Source: Morella rubra | Lineage: Eukaryota; Streptophyta; Magnoliopsida; Fagales; Myricaceae | DNA: 64,000 bases | Direction of reading: 5' to 3' | Assembly: GCA_003952965.2 (NCBI GenBank) | Contig: CM025854.1 | Coordinates: 19,514,111 to 19,578,110 of the forward strand | In this document: one piece after another, positions 1-10,072 of the stretch | Numbering within the stretch: position 1 is the stretch's first letter | How the letters are laid out: each line of letters opens with the position of its first letter | The notes under the pieces: generated by a model | What the model was told of the DNA's origin: nothing | Databases searched by the model: none | What the model saw: only the letters and a program-made list of their open reading frames with translations | Position numbers and translations under genes: made by a program

Positions 1-611
1 GGCCCAGGACCCGGTGTCGTTCCCGAAAATACCGTACGACCTCACCATGCTCAGCGCGTTACTCGTGAGCCCAATCAGCGAGTCCATAAACGACATAGTC
101 TCGTTCACCATCTGGGTGTCGTTCGCGTACTTCAGCGCGGACCAGCAATCGTACTGGTACAGCAAGGCGGCGCTCATCCAGGCTCTCGCGTCCTTGATCC
201 TGCCACGCAGCAGGGCGTCATTGGTAGTCAGCGACATCCTGTAGTCGGAGTTGTGGAGGACCTCCAGGCAGTTCGTGGCGGCGGTTGTTCGGTTTTGGCT
301 CTTCGACGAGGAGTCTAGGATGGACTTGACCATGGATTGGGCGGTGTGGAGGTTCTGGGAGGAGACCCAGATAGCAGACTGGATGAGCTCGACAGGGGTG
401 GGGTTGGGGGGCACGTGGTTGGATTGGAGCAAAGAGGTCTCGCATGGGCCCGGGAAGCGGGTGGCCGTGCAGGCCTGGTGTATCTCAGGGGGTACAGAAG
501 GGGAACCGCTAGAAGTGGGGTTGGGTAGACGGGGTGGCGTTGGGGAGTGGAGGTGGCGGGCGGCGGCGGAGAGGGAGAAGAGCAGGAGGGAGATAAAGAC
601 GAGAAGGCCAT
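1..611 (-). CDS. PME51: pectinesterase/pectinesterase inhibitor 51-like, N-terminal part (cut by window edge)
   Basis: The minus-strand frame that stays open to the window edge encodes a pectinesterase-inhibitor (PMEI) domain: HQACTATRFPGPC, then NPTPVELIQSAI, TAQSMVKSILDSS, RTTAATNCLEVL, RIKDARAWMSAALLYQYDCW and NDTGSW. The four PMEI cysteines (HQAC, GPC, TNC, YDC) are present. This is the pro-region of a type-I plant pectin methylesterase, which demethylates wall homogalacturonan; the wording closely matches Arabidopsis PME51. The catalytic domain lies beyond position 1. A hydrophobic signal-like stretch (GLLVFISLLLFSLSAAA) precedes the domain in the same frame. Oddity: the first ATG after the TATA box (611-609) is one base out of frame with this signal peptide, and no in-frame ATG lies between it and the upstream stop. 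Either one base is missing just after that ATG or a non-AUG start is used. The family call is firm; the start is not. Confidence 0.88.
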
Positions 612-718
612 GAAGATTAGAAGGAATTTGGATTCTTTTGTAAACAGTGGAGAAGGTGATGGTGCCTTATCTTGAGCCTTGCGAGTCTCCTATGATGGGT
701 GGTGGTCGCATTGAATCC

Positions 719-727
719 ATTTATATA
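719..727 (-). promoter_or_regulatory. TATA box of the pectinesterase gene
   Basis: TATATAAAT on the minus strand lies about 110 bases upstream of the first ATG of the pectinesterase gene, a normal plant spacing with a short leader. Motif and position only. Confidence 0.5.
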
Positions 728-1429
728 GAGAGAGAGGGAGAGCGAGAATAATTTGGATGGGATAGTATGAGGAAGAACGGTTGAGAAAGGGCAGGGGGGT
801 TCACGGGGTTGCGTGGGCCGGTATGTGTGATAGGGGGCGGGGGCTTTGTGTCGTGACTTGTCACAGACTCGATAGGTGGGGGAAGATCATCGAGTACTGC
901 AGAAGGCCCATTTTTGGGCTTGGAGGAGGCGAGCGTGTCGAAATCCAGGATGGAGGGTGATGGTGCTCTTATCCCCAGGAATGGTGGGGTGGTGGTCGCA
1001 TTGCCGAGAAGAGTCTGGAGTGCATCGGTAATAAAATGAGAAGTTTTGATCAGTATGTTTGTTTGATAAATTTTGATGAAAACTTGGTCGTATTTTATTT
1101 TATGTTGACTTGAACTACAAAAGCGTCACTTCCGCGGAACACGTCCAAATTAAAACAATTCAAAATATTGTTTTTTAAATAAATGACTTAAACGGCTTCA
1201 ACTCAGGCACAGTTTACTAACGTTATACCGTTTCTTCAGTGACCTCTGTGGAGGTACTGGAATTTAGTGAAAATTTGAAGTGCATAAAAATTAATAAAGA
1301 AATGAAGAGAGGTGATTTAAATAATTTTTTTTTATGTTTATTTTGATAAAAATTGATGATTTAAAGGGGGAGAAAATAGTCTTTTATAGTTATTTTATTA
1401 TGCTAAATACTTTACAGCCAAACATCACT

Positions 1430-2160
1430 TCATGGTGATTGAAGGGGATTCCTTTCTAGTGTGTAAACTTGCTGTTGACAAGAACAAATTAGGATCTTTT
1501 GTAATTTCTTATTCGGATTGTACAGTATAATTTGGAGAGAGATAGACTGAGGAGGTAGACCCCACTCTATTTACATGGTGTTTGGGTAAATAAAATTTTA
1601 GGGTAAAATTTTAATAGTTGTGAAAAAGTGAGGAGAGAGAATGAAAAAGTAAGTGAAAAAATTAGTAAAAAAGGTGAAAAAAAGTTGGAGAAAAAGTAAG
1701 GAGAGAGAGTGAGAATGTAATGATGTTAAAATTTTAGGCTAAAATTTTATGTAGCCAAACGCTATGTTAATGTTGTCAATGTAAAGTTTTCGAGCAGCAT
1801 GGGTCCTACAATAGAATCCACCTATTCTGTCTATCTTTTTTTGAATTGCATCATACAATCTTAATAAGAAATTGTAGAGGATCCTCATCAGACAAGGGGA
1901 TACTGAAATAGTGATTAAAGGGGATTCTCTTCTGGTGTGGAAGCAAGTAATGGAGAGACTAATTTCTCTTGACTCGATGATTGATAGTGAAGTCACTAGC
2001 ATCAAAAAGTTGTTAAATGACAGAAGTGGAAGTTTTTGTGGACCTGAGGAGAGTGGAATTTCATGACACATTTTGTGTGCAACTAATAGACATTGTGGCT
2101 GTATTAACTTAGATTCTTTCCCGAGAGAAATTATTGTTTGTGACAATGGTTGACAGAATA
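1430..2160 (+). repeat. decayed retroelement-type RNase H fragments
   Basis: Two short plus-strand stretches, near 1432 (MVIEGDSFLVCKLAV) and near 1910 (VIKGDSLLVWKQVMERLIS), resemble the 'EGDSLxVVK' segment of the plant RNase H domain found at the end of LINE-type polyproteins and in stand-alone domesticated copies. The reading frame is broken throughout and the transposon at 1574-1766 sits between the two stretches, so this is a dead remnant. The family assignment rests on one short motif and is tentative. Confidence 0.35.
1574..1766. mobile_element. MITE with about 40-bp inverted repeats and TTA target duplication (Tourist-like)
   Basis: The left end (CATGGTGTTTGG...) and the reverse complement of the right end (CATAGCGTTTGG...) match over about 40 bases, including two AAAATTTT blocks. 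TTA flanks both ends (1571-1573 and 1767-1769), the target-site duplication typical of PIF/Harbinger-derived Tourist MITEs. The element is 193 bp and has no coding capacity. The interior is purine-rich on this strand (GTGAAAAAGTGAGGAGAGAG), a motif shared with the elements at 8784, 21690 and 52558. Confidence 0.8.
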
Positions 2161-3603
2161 GCAATAAAATGTTTCGATATTTTCAAGAAAGGAAAAAAAA
2201 CACACACCACTTTATGGGAATGCTTCACGGCCACTTGGTGAACCGAATCGTGGAAGCTCATACGTATGACATCTCCTATTTCATCCTGTCATAACTCTAA
2301 TAAGTTATAACTTCAGTTGAACCTTTTGACTTTTGATATGAATTTATTTATCAACTCTTATCCAATGATTCATTCAACAATTGGTGCCGGATAGTAACAT
2401 ATTTCTTGAGTACTTGTTTTTTTATCCGAACTCATCCTTTACCATATATTGTCACATTTAATTTATTTGGGATGAATTGATGCCATCATATTTTCGTGGT
2501 TGAGCCCATTGTTGTCATTTTAACCGCTAATAATTATTTTTATAACACATAAAACTTATGTGTTAATTTTCACTCAATCTTGAATCAAGTACCTCTTGCA
2601 AGATATTATTTTCTCAAATACATCTCTATTCCACCTTCTCAGTGGATCAGTACTATTTGATTTTTTTTGGATATGGACCACTTTCGTCGTATTATTAGAT
2701 TTCATTTTTCACATTTCGTAAACAAAAATTTCTAGCCAATCTAAAATAAGAAATAAAAATTTATCTTATTTAAGAGAAAACATCATAATACGCCCTATAT
2801 CTATATGAAGAAAAAATAAATTGGATCTTATAACTTTTAATTAATCTAATTAACCTCCGAAAGTTTTAAAAATTATCCCACTCTGACTTTCCTTCTAAGC
2901 CTCCCCCAGCGCCCCCAACAACCAAGAACCAACAGGGCACCTATTTTGTACCGACAGTCCAAAATCTCTCGTCTTTTTGTGACAGTTTTCATTTCCCTAT
3001 CTAAAGCTGGAGTAGTCCATGGTAAAACGTGTCTTTTCTCGGTTTTCCCCTCACTCTCCCCTCTTGTGTTTTTTTCAAGCCTCGAAGACATGAAGTGGTA
3101 CATACGAGCCTCGATTATCTGTTTCTTCTTTGTCCTCCGCAGAGAGTTGTAAGTCACACTTTCCCTTCAGGTGGCTTCTTTTCTATCAATATTGCTGTTT
3201 TTTCTATATCAGTTGGTTAAGACTTATACTATCAAAATTTCACCAAAAATGAAATTGCTCCCTTGATTTATCTCCCGTGCATATAACTAACTTTAGCTTT
3301 GTTAGATCCGTTGTGATGTGCTAATTTTTATTAATTTTTTTTCAGAGAGCTAGGAATTGTTTAAAGAAAACTATCATCTTCGATCGTCGCATCAACGAGT
3401 TATAGTTAAGTCCTATAATAATTCAATATTAATTCGTAAAATTTCAGACAGAATAAACTCGTAAGCATATTATATTTATTATAATATGTTTGTATTTCTA
3501 AATGGCACCAAGCAAATAGAGGAATCTGTTGAAATTTGGGTCTGTTTAATTCTAATTATGGTGTCTTTTCAATAACTTTGATCCTCAGGAAAACTCATCT
3601 CCA

Positions 3604-3715
3604 TGGAGCTCTGTCTTTCACGGCCTAGAGGAGAGAGTTTGCCTCCCCTCTATATTGAAAAGTTCTATATCTTCCACGGCCTGAAGGAGAGAGTTGTCTC
3701 CTCCATCAATTTTTC
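3604..3715. repeat. imperfect short tandem duplication
   Basis: The segment CACGGCCTAGAGGAGAGAGTT (from about 3619) recurs imperfectly about 58 bases later as CACGGCCTGAAGGAGAGAGTT, followed in both by a CTCC-rich stretch. No coding function is seen. Confidence 0.45.
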
Positions 3716-4620
3716 TCGAGGGGTACATTTTTGTGAAGCTTTAGCAATCTTTTTTTTCCATATCCGTCTCTCTACACTTCACATCTTTTTCTCTCTTCCG
3801 ATATTAATAATATAAAATTTCAACGAATTTAGCTAAGGAATTTTTTTCCCTGAGATTAACAAAAGTAATTGAGTGTATCGTCTATTAACAAAATATGTGG
3901 AGAGAAGTAATTGGTGTTTCTCTTTTTTGGTAATTCCTTCCATCCACTTTATTGCATGCACTAGTGAGATATGAAAAAAAAACATTATCTTTTGCCGAGT
4001 CTTGTGCCCTTCACTGGTTATAGCTAGGGATTGATTCAATGTTATGCTTTTGTTTTTTTTTTTTAAAGAGAAAAATAATATTTTAATCAGTCTGGCAACT
4101 CATTTGCTATGTTGCTATCAAGCTATGAATTTTAGTAAGTCACGCTTAATATTGTCTCATATTATTAAATATGAGATTTCAATTGATTATTATTAAATAT
4201 GAGATTTCCCTTCTTGATTATTAAATAATGTTTATTATTTATTTCTCAGAACAATTAAATTAGAATGTACTTTGTAGATTTCAATTGATTGAAATATCTT
4301 CATTTGTTTTAGAGCAATCAGGGAGAAAGGGGCTGAGAAAAAAAAAAAATCAAGAAGGGAGAAACGAAAATTGAAAGGAAAAATAAAAAAAGAAAAGAAA
4401 GGAAAATAGTTAAATGAAAAGAAAAGTGTGGCCCACAGAAAGTCAAAAACAATATAAGAAAAAAAAAATGAACAAAAGGCAATCTTTAGAAAGGTTTGTC
4501 TTATGAACTTACGAGAGATTTCCTGCGAATTAGCTTCCCGTTCTTACCTCAGCTGTCTCTACAAAGTTTAACCATGCCAAACTCAGATGCTCCCCGGTCC
4601 TCTCGCGTTCATTCAGTTGG

Positions 4621-4656
4621 GGTTTAGGGTTTTAAAGCTCTCTCTCTCTCTCTCAG
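4621..4656 (+). promoter_or_regulatory. telo-box plus CT-rich patch at start of the CCCH gene
   Basis: TTTAGGGTTTT, the reverse of the plant telo-box AAACCCTA, is followed by a (CT)n tract ending in CTCTCAG. This pairing is common around transcription starts of plant housekeeping genes. A donor-like TAC|GTGAGT follows at 4663/4664, suggesting a short untranslated first exon of the CCCH gene. Inferred from motifs only. Confidence 0.45.
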
Positions 4657-7600
4657 ATTCTACGTGAGTCCTCCATTCTCACTCTCGCTTTCTTCGATCT
4701 TGCGCTTTGTCTGCATCATATTCCTATGTCATTTCTAGGGTTTTGTTCATTTCTTCTGTCCTTGGTTGTTGGTTTCGATCTGATTTCAGAAAGCTATTGA
4801 GGTTTTTGAACTTCATGATTTGGGCTTTTAGGGTTACATGTATTGGAATCTGTATTATAGCTGTGCTGCTAATTTGGTTGTTTTTTTTCCCTCTCTATTT
4901 TGGAGGATTTATTTGTATGATCTGAGCTTTGTTTTTGTGTCTTTTGGATTCAGTTACTTAAGGGAATAAAAAAATTTATGAATATCTTTTTTCCTTATCA
5001 ATACTGTAACTGAACGAGAAATTATTGTATGCTATTAGAGATTGCTGTAAAGCTTGTCTAATTACGGAACGGTGGTTTGGAAGTGCTTCTTTACAACTCT
5101 GTTTGTTTGATATGCAATCAAATGATCAGAATTTGAGGGTTTGGCCATGGTCTGTGGATCTCCTCCTTCATAACGGGGTGGATTGGTTGCGGGTACTGTA
5201 CCACATGGATGTGTCAGTTTTATCTTGGCGTTCAGAAAAAATAGAAAAAAATATGATAGTTTTCTTAGACTGTATAGAATATGGGCATTATTGGTCTACG
5301 GAAAATTCTAATAGCAGAAAGGGCACCTGTGAATGCTTTCCTCGAGTCTTAGACCCCTTATCTGTCTGCTCAGGTGGAATTTTTAGACACCAAAAAGACT
5401 AGGTACCATGATAGTCTCATGTGTGCTTGGTTCTGTCCCTCTCAATGGAGTCCATCTAGCTGAGTGCTAATATTACATATAATTTTTCTGCAGTATTTTC
5501 TCGAGTTCACTGCATGGAGGGGTTACCAAGTCCATTTGAAAGAATTGATGCAATGATATTTGAAGTGATAGTTATCCTACCAAAAGGGCAACATGGGATT
5601 TTTTCACAAATTAATGGACCTTGGTGATGTTCTTTTAGTGGAGATTGCTCCAAAAGCTTTTGAGATAGCTTCATAAAACCTGCTCCATGGTCCAAAAACT
5701 GGGGAAAGAGTGCGTCAACATTCAAAGTAACTCTTATTCCAGGTGTTGGTGCTCAAAGTATATCAATGCTGCGGAGTCAAAAAGCTTTCAACAAAAATAC
5801 ATATTAATGCATGGTGGATTTCTTCTTTAAGATTGATTATTGGTTGATCAAAAGCAAGATTTGATTGATATATTGCCATTACATACCAAGGGTACAAAGT
5901 ATATATGAAAATGTTTGGACTTAAGACTAGCTGTTTGGAACATTCTACAGCTTTTTGGAGATGGAAGTCCATGGTTGGGATCAAGCTTCTTCCTTCAAGG
6001 AGAAATTTGTTTGAGCTTGTGAAATCAATATTTTGAGGGCTGCTGATCTGAAGATTTGAAGATTCTGATTGAGAGAACATTTTTATTGCCTTTTTGGAGA
6101 AGTAATCAGGCATGATATATGAGAAACACTCAGATGCTATTTAAACTTGGAAGAATAGTTGCAATAGGGGTAAATGCTATATCTAAGCGTCAGATGTTAC
6201 TGCCTGATAGAGTTGTTGAGAAGGTGACAAAAAATTGGATCATTGGGATTTTCTGGAGTTTTTCGCTACATGGCCAATATCATGAAGATTTTTTAATTGC
6301 ACTACTTGTGGGAGGAAGAGTTATGTTTGACACTGAATGGGTGGAATTTTGGTTAATTTCTCTGCTTTGATAATGAAGTGTCAGGTTTCGACTATTAGTC
6401 ATTATTATGTTTGTAACATGAAGTTATTCCATTCCTCTGTATACAACTGTGCTTTTGATAGTGTAATGATTCCTTTAATCTGTAAAAGATTTCAAACTAC
6501 CAGTTTGGTCAATGTTACTTATGGTTTCTAAACTTTTATGGAGTCGAAATTTGCCTAAAAATTAAAATCCTCTCATTTGAAATCTGGTGGATGCATACAA
6601 GTGACTGTGAATCCTTAAGGAAATTTGGAATAAACATTCACACAGAGAGAGAAACACACCTAAAAACAACATTCTTATATACATGTATGTATGTACGCGT
6701 GTATGCATGCAGGGTTAGTATGCATTCATGTAACCTTTCGATGAATGCCTAGAAAATCTTCTGCTAAGTGGAAAATTCGGCCCCTACGGAATTATATTTG
6801 CATCAAATTTCTTGGGTTCTAATATATTGTGTGATCTATACTTTTCCGTGATAAAATATATTCAGGTGTTACTTACAGCCATGTGCTTTTTGACTCAGCA
6901 CAAGCCAGACCCCGTTTTTTAAATTTTGGAACTAGTGTGGTCCCTCCTTAAAAGCTGTTGTCAATTTGGACAGAAAATGCGTCACATGTGCTGCATGTCC
7001 ATATGACCTCAAAAAAGAACGAAGTTGCCCTAGGTTGAAAATTAGATCCTATGTCAAATGCACAGTTGATGTGTGCAAGCTCACACGCAGAAAATTAACA
7101 TCCAGTTTCACCTTTCATGCAAATCCCTCATTCTCTACACCTCTGGTGGCAGAGAGGTTGTGAACAAAACTCCAGCAAAAGCTTACAGCAATGAGCAATT
7201 TGTAGTAATTCTCCTGCTCCTCACTTTTCATATAGCTGATGGAGACGTTTTGGGATGAGCAGCAACTAATTTGCACAGAAGAGTTTGTTTCTCTAATTCA
7301 GATACATGTAATGTCTGAATATATGGGAGAGAAGGTAATGAATTTGCATCTGGCATCAGATTTTCATGACTCGAGACTTTTCTCGAACAGGTAATTGAGC
7401 ATGTGGGCTCTAGGAAAAATATTTTGGACATCATTTTCCAGTTTATGATATAAACAATTCGAAATGCCTTGATTTTTTTGGACCAGGGTTGCTCAGGAAA
7501 TAAAAAAAATACGCATAGGTTGGATAGATTTGAAGAAGCCTGGGCTTGGAAGGATTTTTTGTTTTGGTTATTGCAAGGCAGCAGAAAGCAAAATAGAAAG

Positions 7601-8138
7601 AAACGCAGAACCAGATTATGTGATTAAAAACCAATACAATGTTTGAAATTTGTGCTGCAGAGATATCTAATGTACTATGACTGTAATTTTATAACTTACA
7701 GTATTGACTTATAGCTATGGGTTACAAAATTATTGGTTGAAAGTTGACAGTATTGTAAACAAAAATCTAAATGAAGATATCATTCGCCAGTGCGCTTGTA
7801 ACTATGCTTTGACTCTGCGATTTTATCAAGACCCCACCGTGTATGCTCTATGCTTTGTTTCATTTTTCCTGTTTTTTCCATTTTGGGGACTTAGATTGCC
7901 TTTTAATATTGTAAAACCTGAAACAATTTTTTGAGCATGTAAACTTAAAGAGCTCTATGTTTGAGTTGTAAAGATGAATTTTGTAATTGGGAAGAAAAAT
8001 TTTGCTGAGGTGTGAACCTTTATTTTTTGGATGTTTATTGGGACAAAAGGATGATTTATGTTGTGGTCCTTTCAAGAAACTTTTTGAACCTATGGAGTTC
8101 TCCTTTTGCAGGTATTGTTGGTCTAGTGTTTGCCTTAC

Positions 8139-8345
8139 TTCTCTTGTAACAACCTAGGGAAGCGCTAGCTCCATTTAGGCTCTAACTTCAAAAGGACTAA
8201 TCATGGTTGTTTTTGAAGCCCCTTGGAATCATTATAAGCTTCAGCTCTACCTAGTAAAAAACCAATGTGGGACCTGGCCTTATACCATTTCTTTTTCATT
8301 ATTTATTCTCTCCCACTCCATGTGGAACTGAGGGTGTTCCATCTT
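8139..8345 (+). repeat. LTR-like dispersed repeat, copy 1 (fossil)
   Basis: Begins TGTAACAACCTAGGGAAGCG and contains ACTTCAAAA, CCTTGGAATCA, CCAATGTGGGACC and CTCCCACTCCATGTGG in that order. The same ordered blocks occur on the minus strand at 31795-31998. The TG start and 'AATGTGGGAC' block resemble terminal repeats of plant LTR elements. No internal region accompanies this copy. It is an old fragment or solo terminal repeat; age cannot be estimated. Confidence 0.5.
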
Positions 8346-8783
8346 TGTTCCCTTGTTTTTGGTTGACTAAAGGAGAAGAAAGTTGTGATTTGCAATCCAA
8401 ATAGTGAATAGCTTGAGGAGACAAATCATATGGAGTTATAGTTCCAGTGAAAGGTCCCTATTTGTTCTGCTAATTGTGATGAGTAACATGTTTGATCACT
8501 TTATATTTGCCTTGTAGCGTGTGTGCGTGTTTTGTTTTTTCTGTTTGCTTGGTTTTTTCCTTCTGTTTTGCCATTTAATACTACGACAATTTGTATGACT
8601 GATTTCCTATCAAGTAAGAAAAGTATCAGATAACAAGGTTCATCACTCTCGTGCTCGTGGAATAATGATCTAGTTCATTAGTATTTGGTATGAAGGCAAA
8701 TATCAAACTAGACAACTACTTAGATTGTTCTCCTCTTTATCTACCCGGATTAGGAATCAGCTCGACTGACCAAAAGCAACTTA

Positions 8784-9100
8784 GGGCATGTTTGTAAACC
8801 AACATTTTGGCTAAAATTTTCTCCATTCCAAATTCTCATAGGCAAACATAACTAATTCAGAATTTTGGTGAAGAAAATAATAATAATAAAATTTCAAAAT
8901 CATCTATCTCATCCCGTCAAATCATCTCTTTTCATTACAATAAACATAAAACTTCACTCAAATCATCTCTTCACTTTTTTACCAACACTCAAAAAATTCT
9001 ACTTTTCACTACTTTCTCTCAAAATCCAATAATGCTCTAGTCTGCCTCAATTTACAACATTCCCAAAATTCCCAGAAAATTTTGATTTGCAAATATGGCT
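8784..9100. mobile_element. Tourist-like MITE, 317 bp, TTA-flanked
   Basis: The left end GGGCATGTTTGTAAACC and the reverse complement of the right end (AGCCATATTTGCAAATC) form imperfect inverted repeats, flanked by TTA at 8781-8783 and 9101-9103. The interior shares blocks such as AAATCATCTCTTTTCA with the elements at 49104 and 52558. It is non-coding and lies inside the presumed 5' UTR intron of the CCCH gene. Confidence 0.75.
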
Positions 9101-10072
9101 TTAGTTGAGCGGTCTACAATTATGACAACTGCTTTTGTGTTGGAAGTGCAGGACACTGCTAATGGGTGTGTTCTGCTCAGCTGCTGTTTGTCTTTGTATG
9201 CTACATAGAATCATATTTAGTTGGTCTTTTTCTTTAGTAAATGATATATCCCTAGTTACATGAAATTATTGCCGTATTCACGACTTTTCATGCTATTGAT
9301 GGCCTAGTTTCTACACATTCAACCTGTAAAACTAGTTCTATCAGGAAATAATTGGTGGGCTGGTCTAGTTTTGTTTGTTTGATATCTTTTTCCTTTCAAT
9401 TAGGTGGATTGCAGTTAGTTATCATGCACGGGCTGTCTTTATCTTTAGGTAGAAATTTTTATTATTACTGTTCATCGTTTTCCTCCATAAACACCTGTCT
9501 TGTATACCCCTCCTTTCTGTCGTCCTGTTCCATCCAGAATGGCAATTTGAATGCTGCTTTGTAATTTTAGCTAGTCTAAAGTGTTGCTCCTTTTCCCCTT
9601 TGGCAGAAGTTCATTGCCAGCACTGCAACTATACTTGTTCTTCTGTTTGTATTTTGTCTGTTAGTTTTGATGGAAGGCGACCGGCATTTATATTGGTGAC
9701 ATTTATCTATGAAAATAGTTACTTCTTGGATTCTGTCTCAAATCTCTGTTACAGGATCCTTAGACAGTGCTTTAAGTTCATGGGATTAATAATCTGGATT
9801 ACATTTAAGCGATTAGTTTTAGGGCATCAAATTAGTGCATTGTGTACAGCTTGTTTCTCTATGACTTAGGAGTGAGAAACTAATTTCTGCTGAACATCTC
9901 AAATTGATTACAACAATTCAGCAAACTTTGAAAAGTGAAGTGTAGAATTGAAGAGAAATTTTATGTCATCGAGGTTGATTGATTTATTATTTATGTTTGT
10001 TCTTTTTGTCTGTTCCTCCAGATTATACCCAATTCGGCTAAAAGGAGCTGGTAGTCGTTCTACGTTTGAGAA

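Larger units (their letters stand above)
728..4560. other. intergenic region, no gene recognised
   Basis: AT-rich spacer between the divergently transcribed pectinesterase and CCCH genes. It contains decayed RNase H-like remnants (about 1430-2160), one inverted-repeat transposon (1574-1766) and a short imperfect duplication near 3.6 kb. The remaining reading frames are short, unlike known families and not conserved in composition. Confidence 0.6.
4664..10021 (+). other. probable 5.4-kb intron in the 5' UTR of the CCCH gene
   Basis: A donor (GTGAGT at 4664) follows the presumed untranslated first exon, and a pyrimidine-rich acceptor (TTCCTCCAG ending 10021) lies about 50 bases before the ATG at 10073. 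The sequence between has no convincing coding frame; its short open frames look like chance or decayed repeats. It holds an LTR-like repeat (8139-8345) and a MITE (8784-9100). Additional untranslated exons inside cannot be excluded. Confidence 0.4.

Noticed and set aside
315-611. 98-codon proline/serine-rich frame starting at the ATG at 611
   Set aside because: It is a shadow of the pectinesterase gene in the wrong frame; the conserved PMEI cysteines and hydrophobic signal are in the neighbouring frame.
1739-2164. 141-codon minus-strand frame
   Set aside because: It runs opposite to the RNase H-like remnant, overlaps a MITE end and resembles no protein.
5025-5402. 125-codon plus-strand frame inside the presumed leader intron
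   Set aside because: Unlike any known protein, biased composition and no supporting signals.
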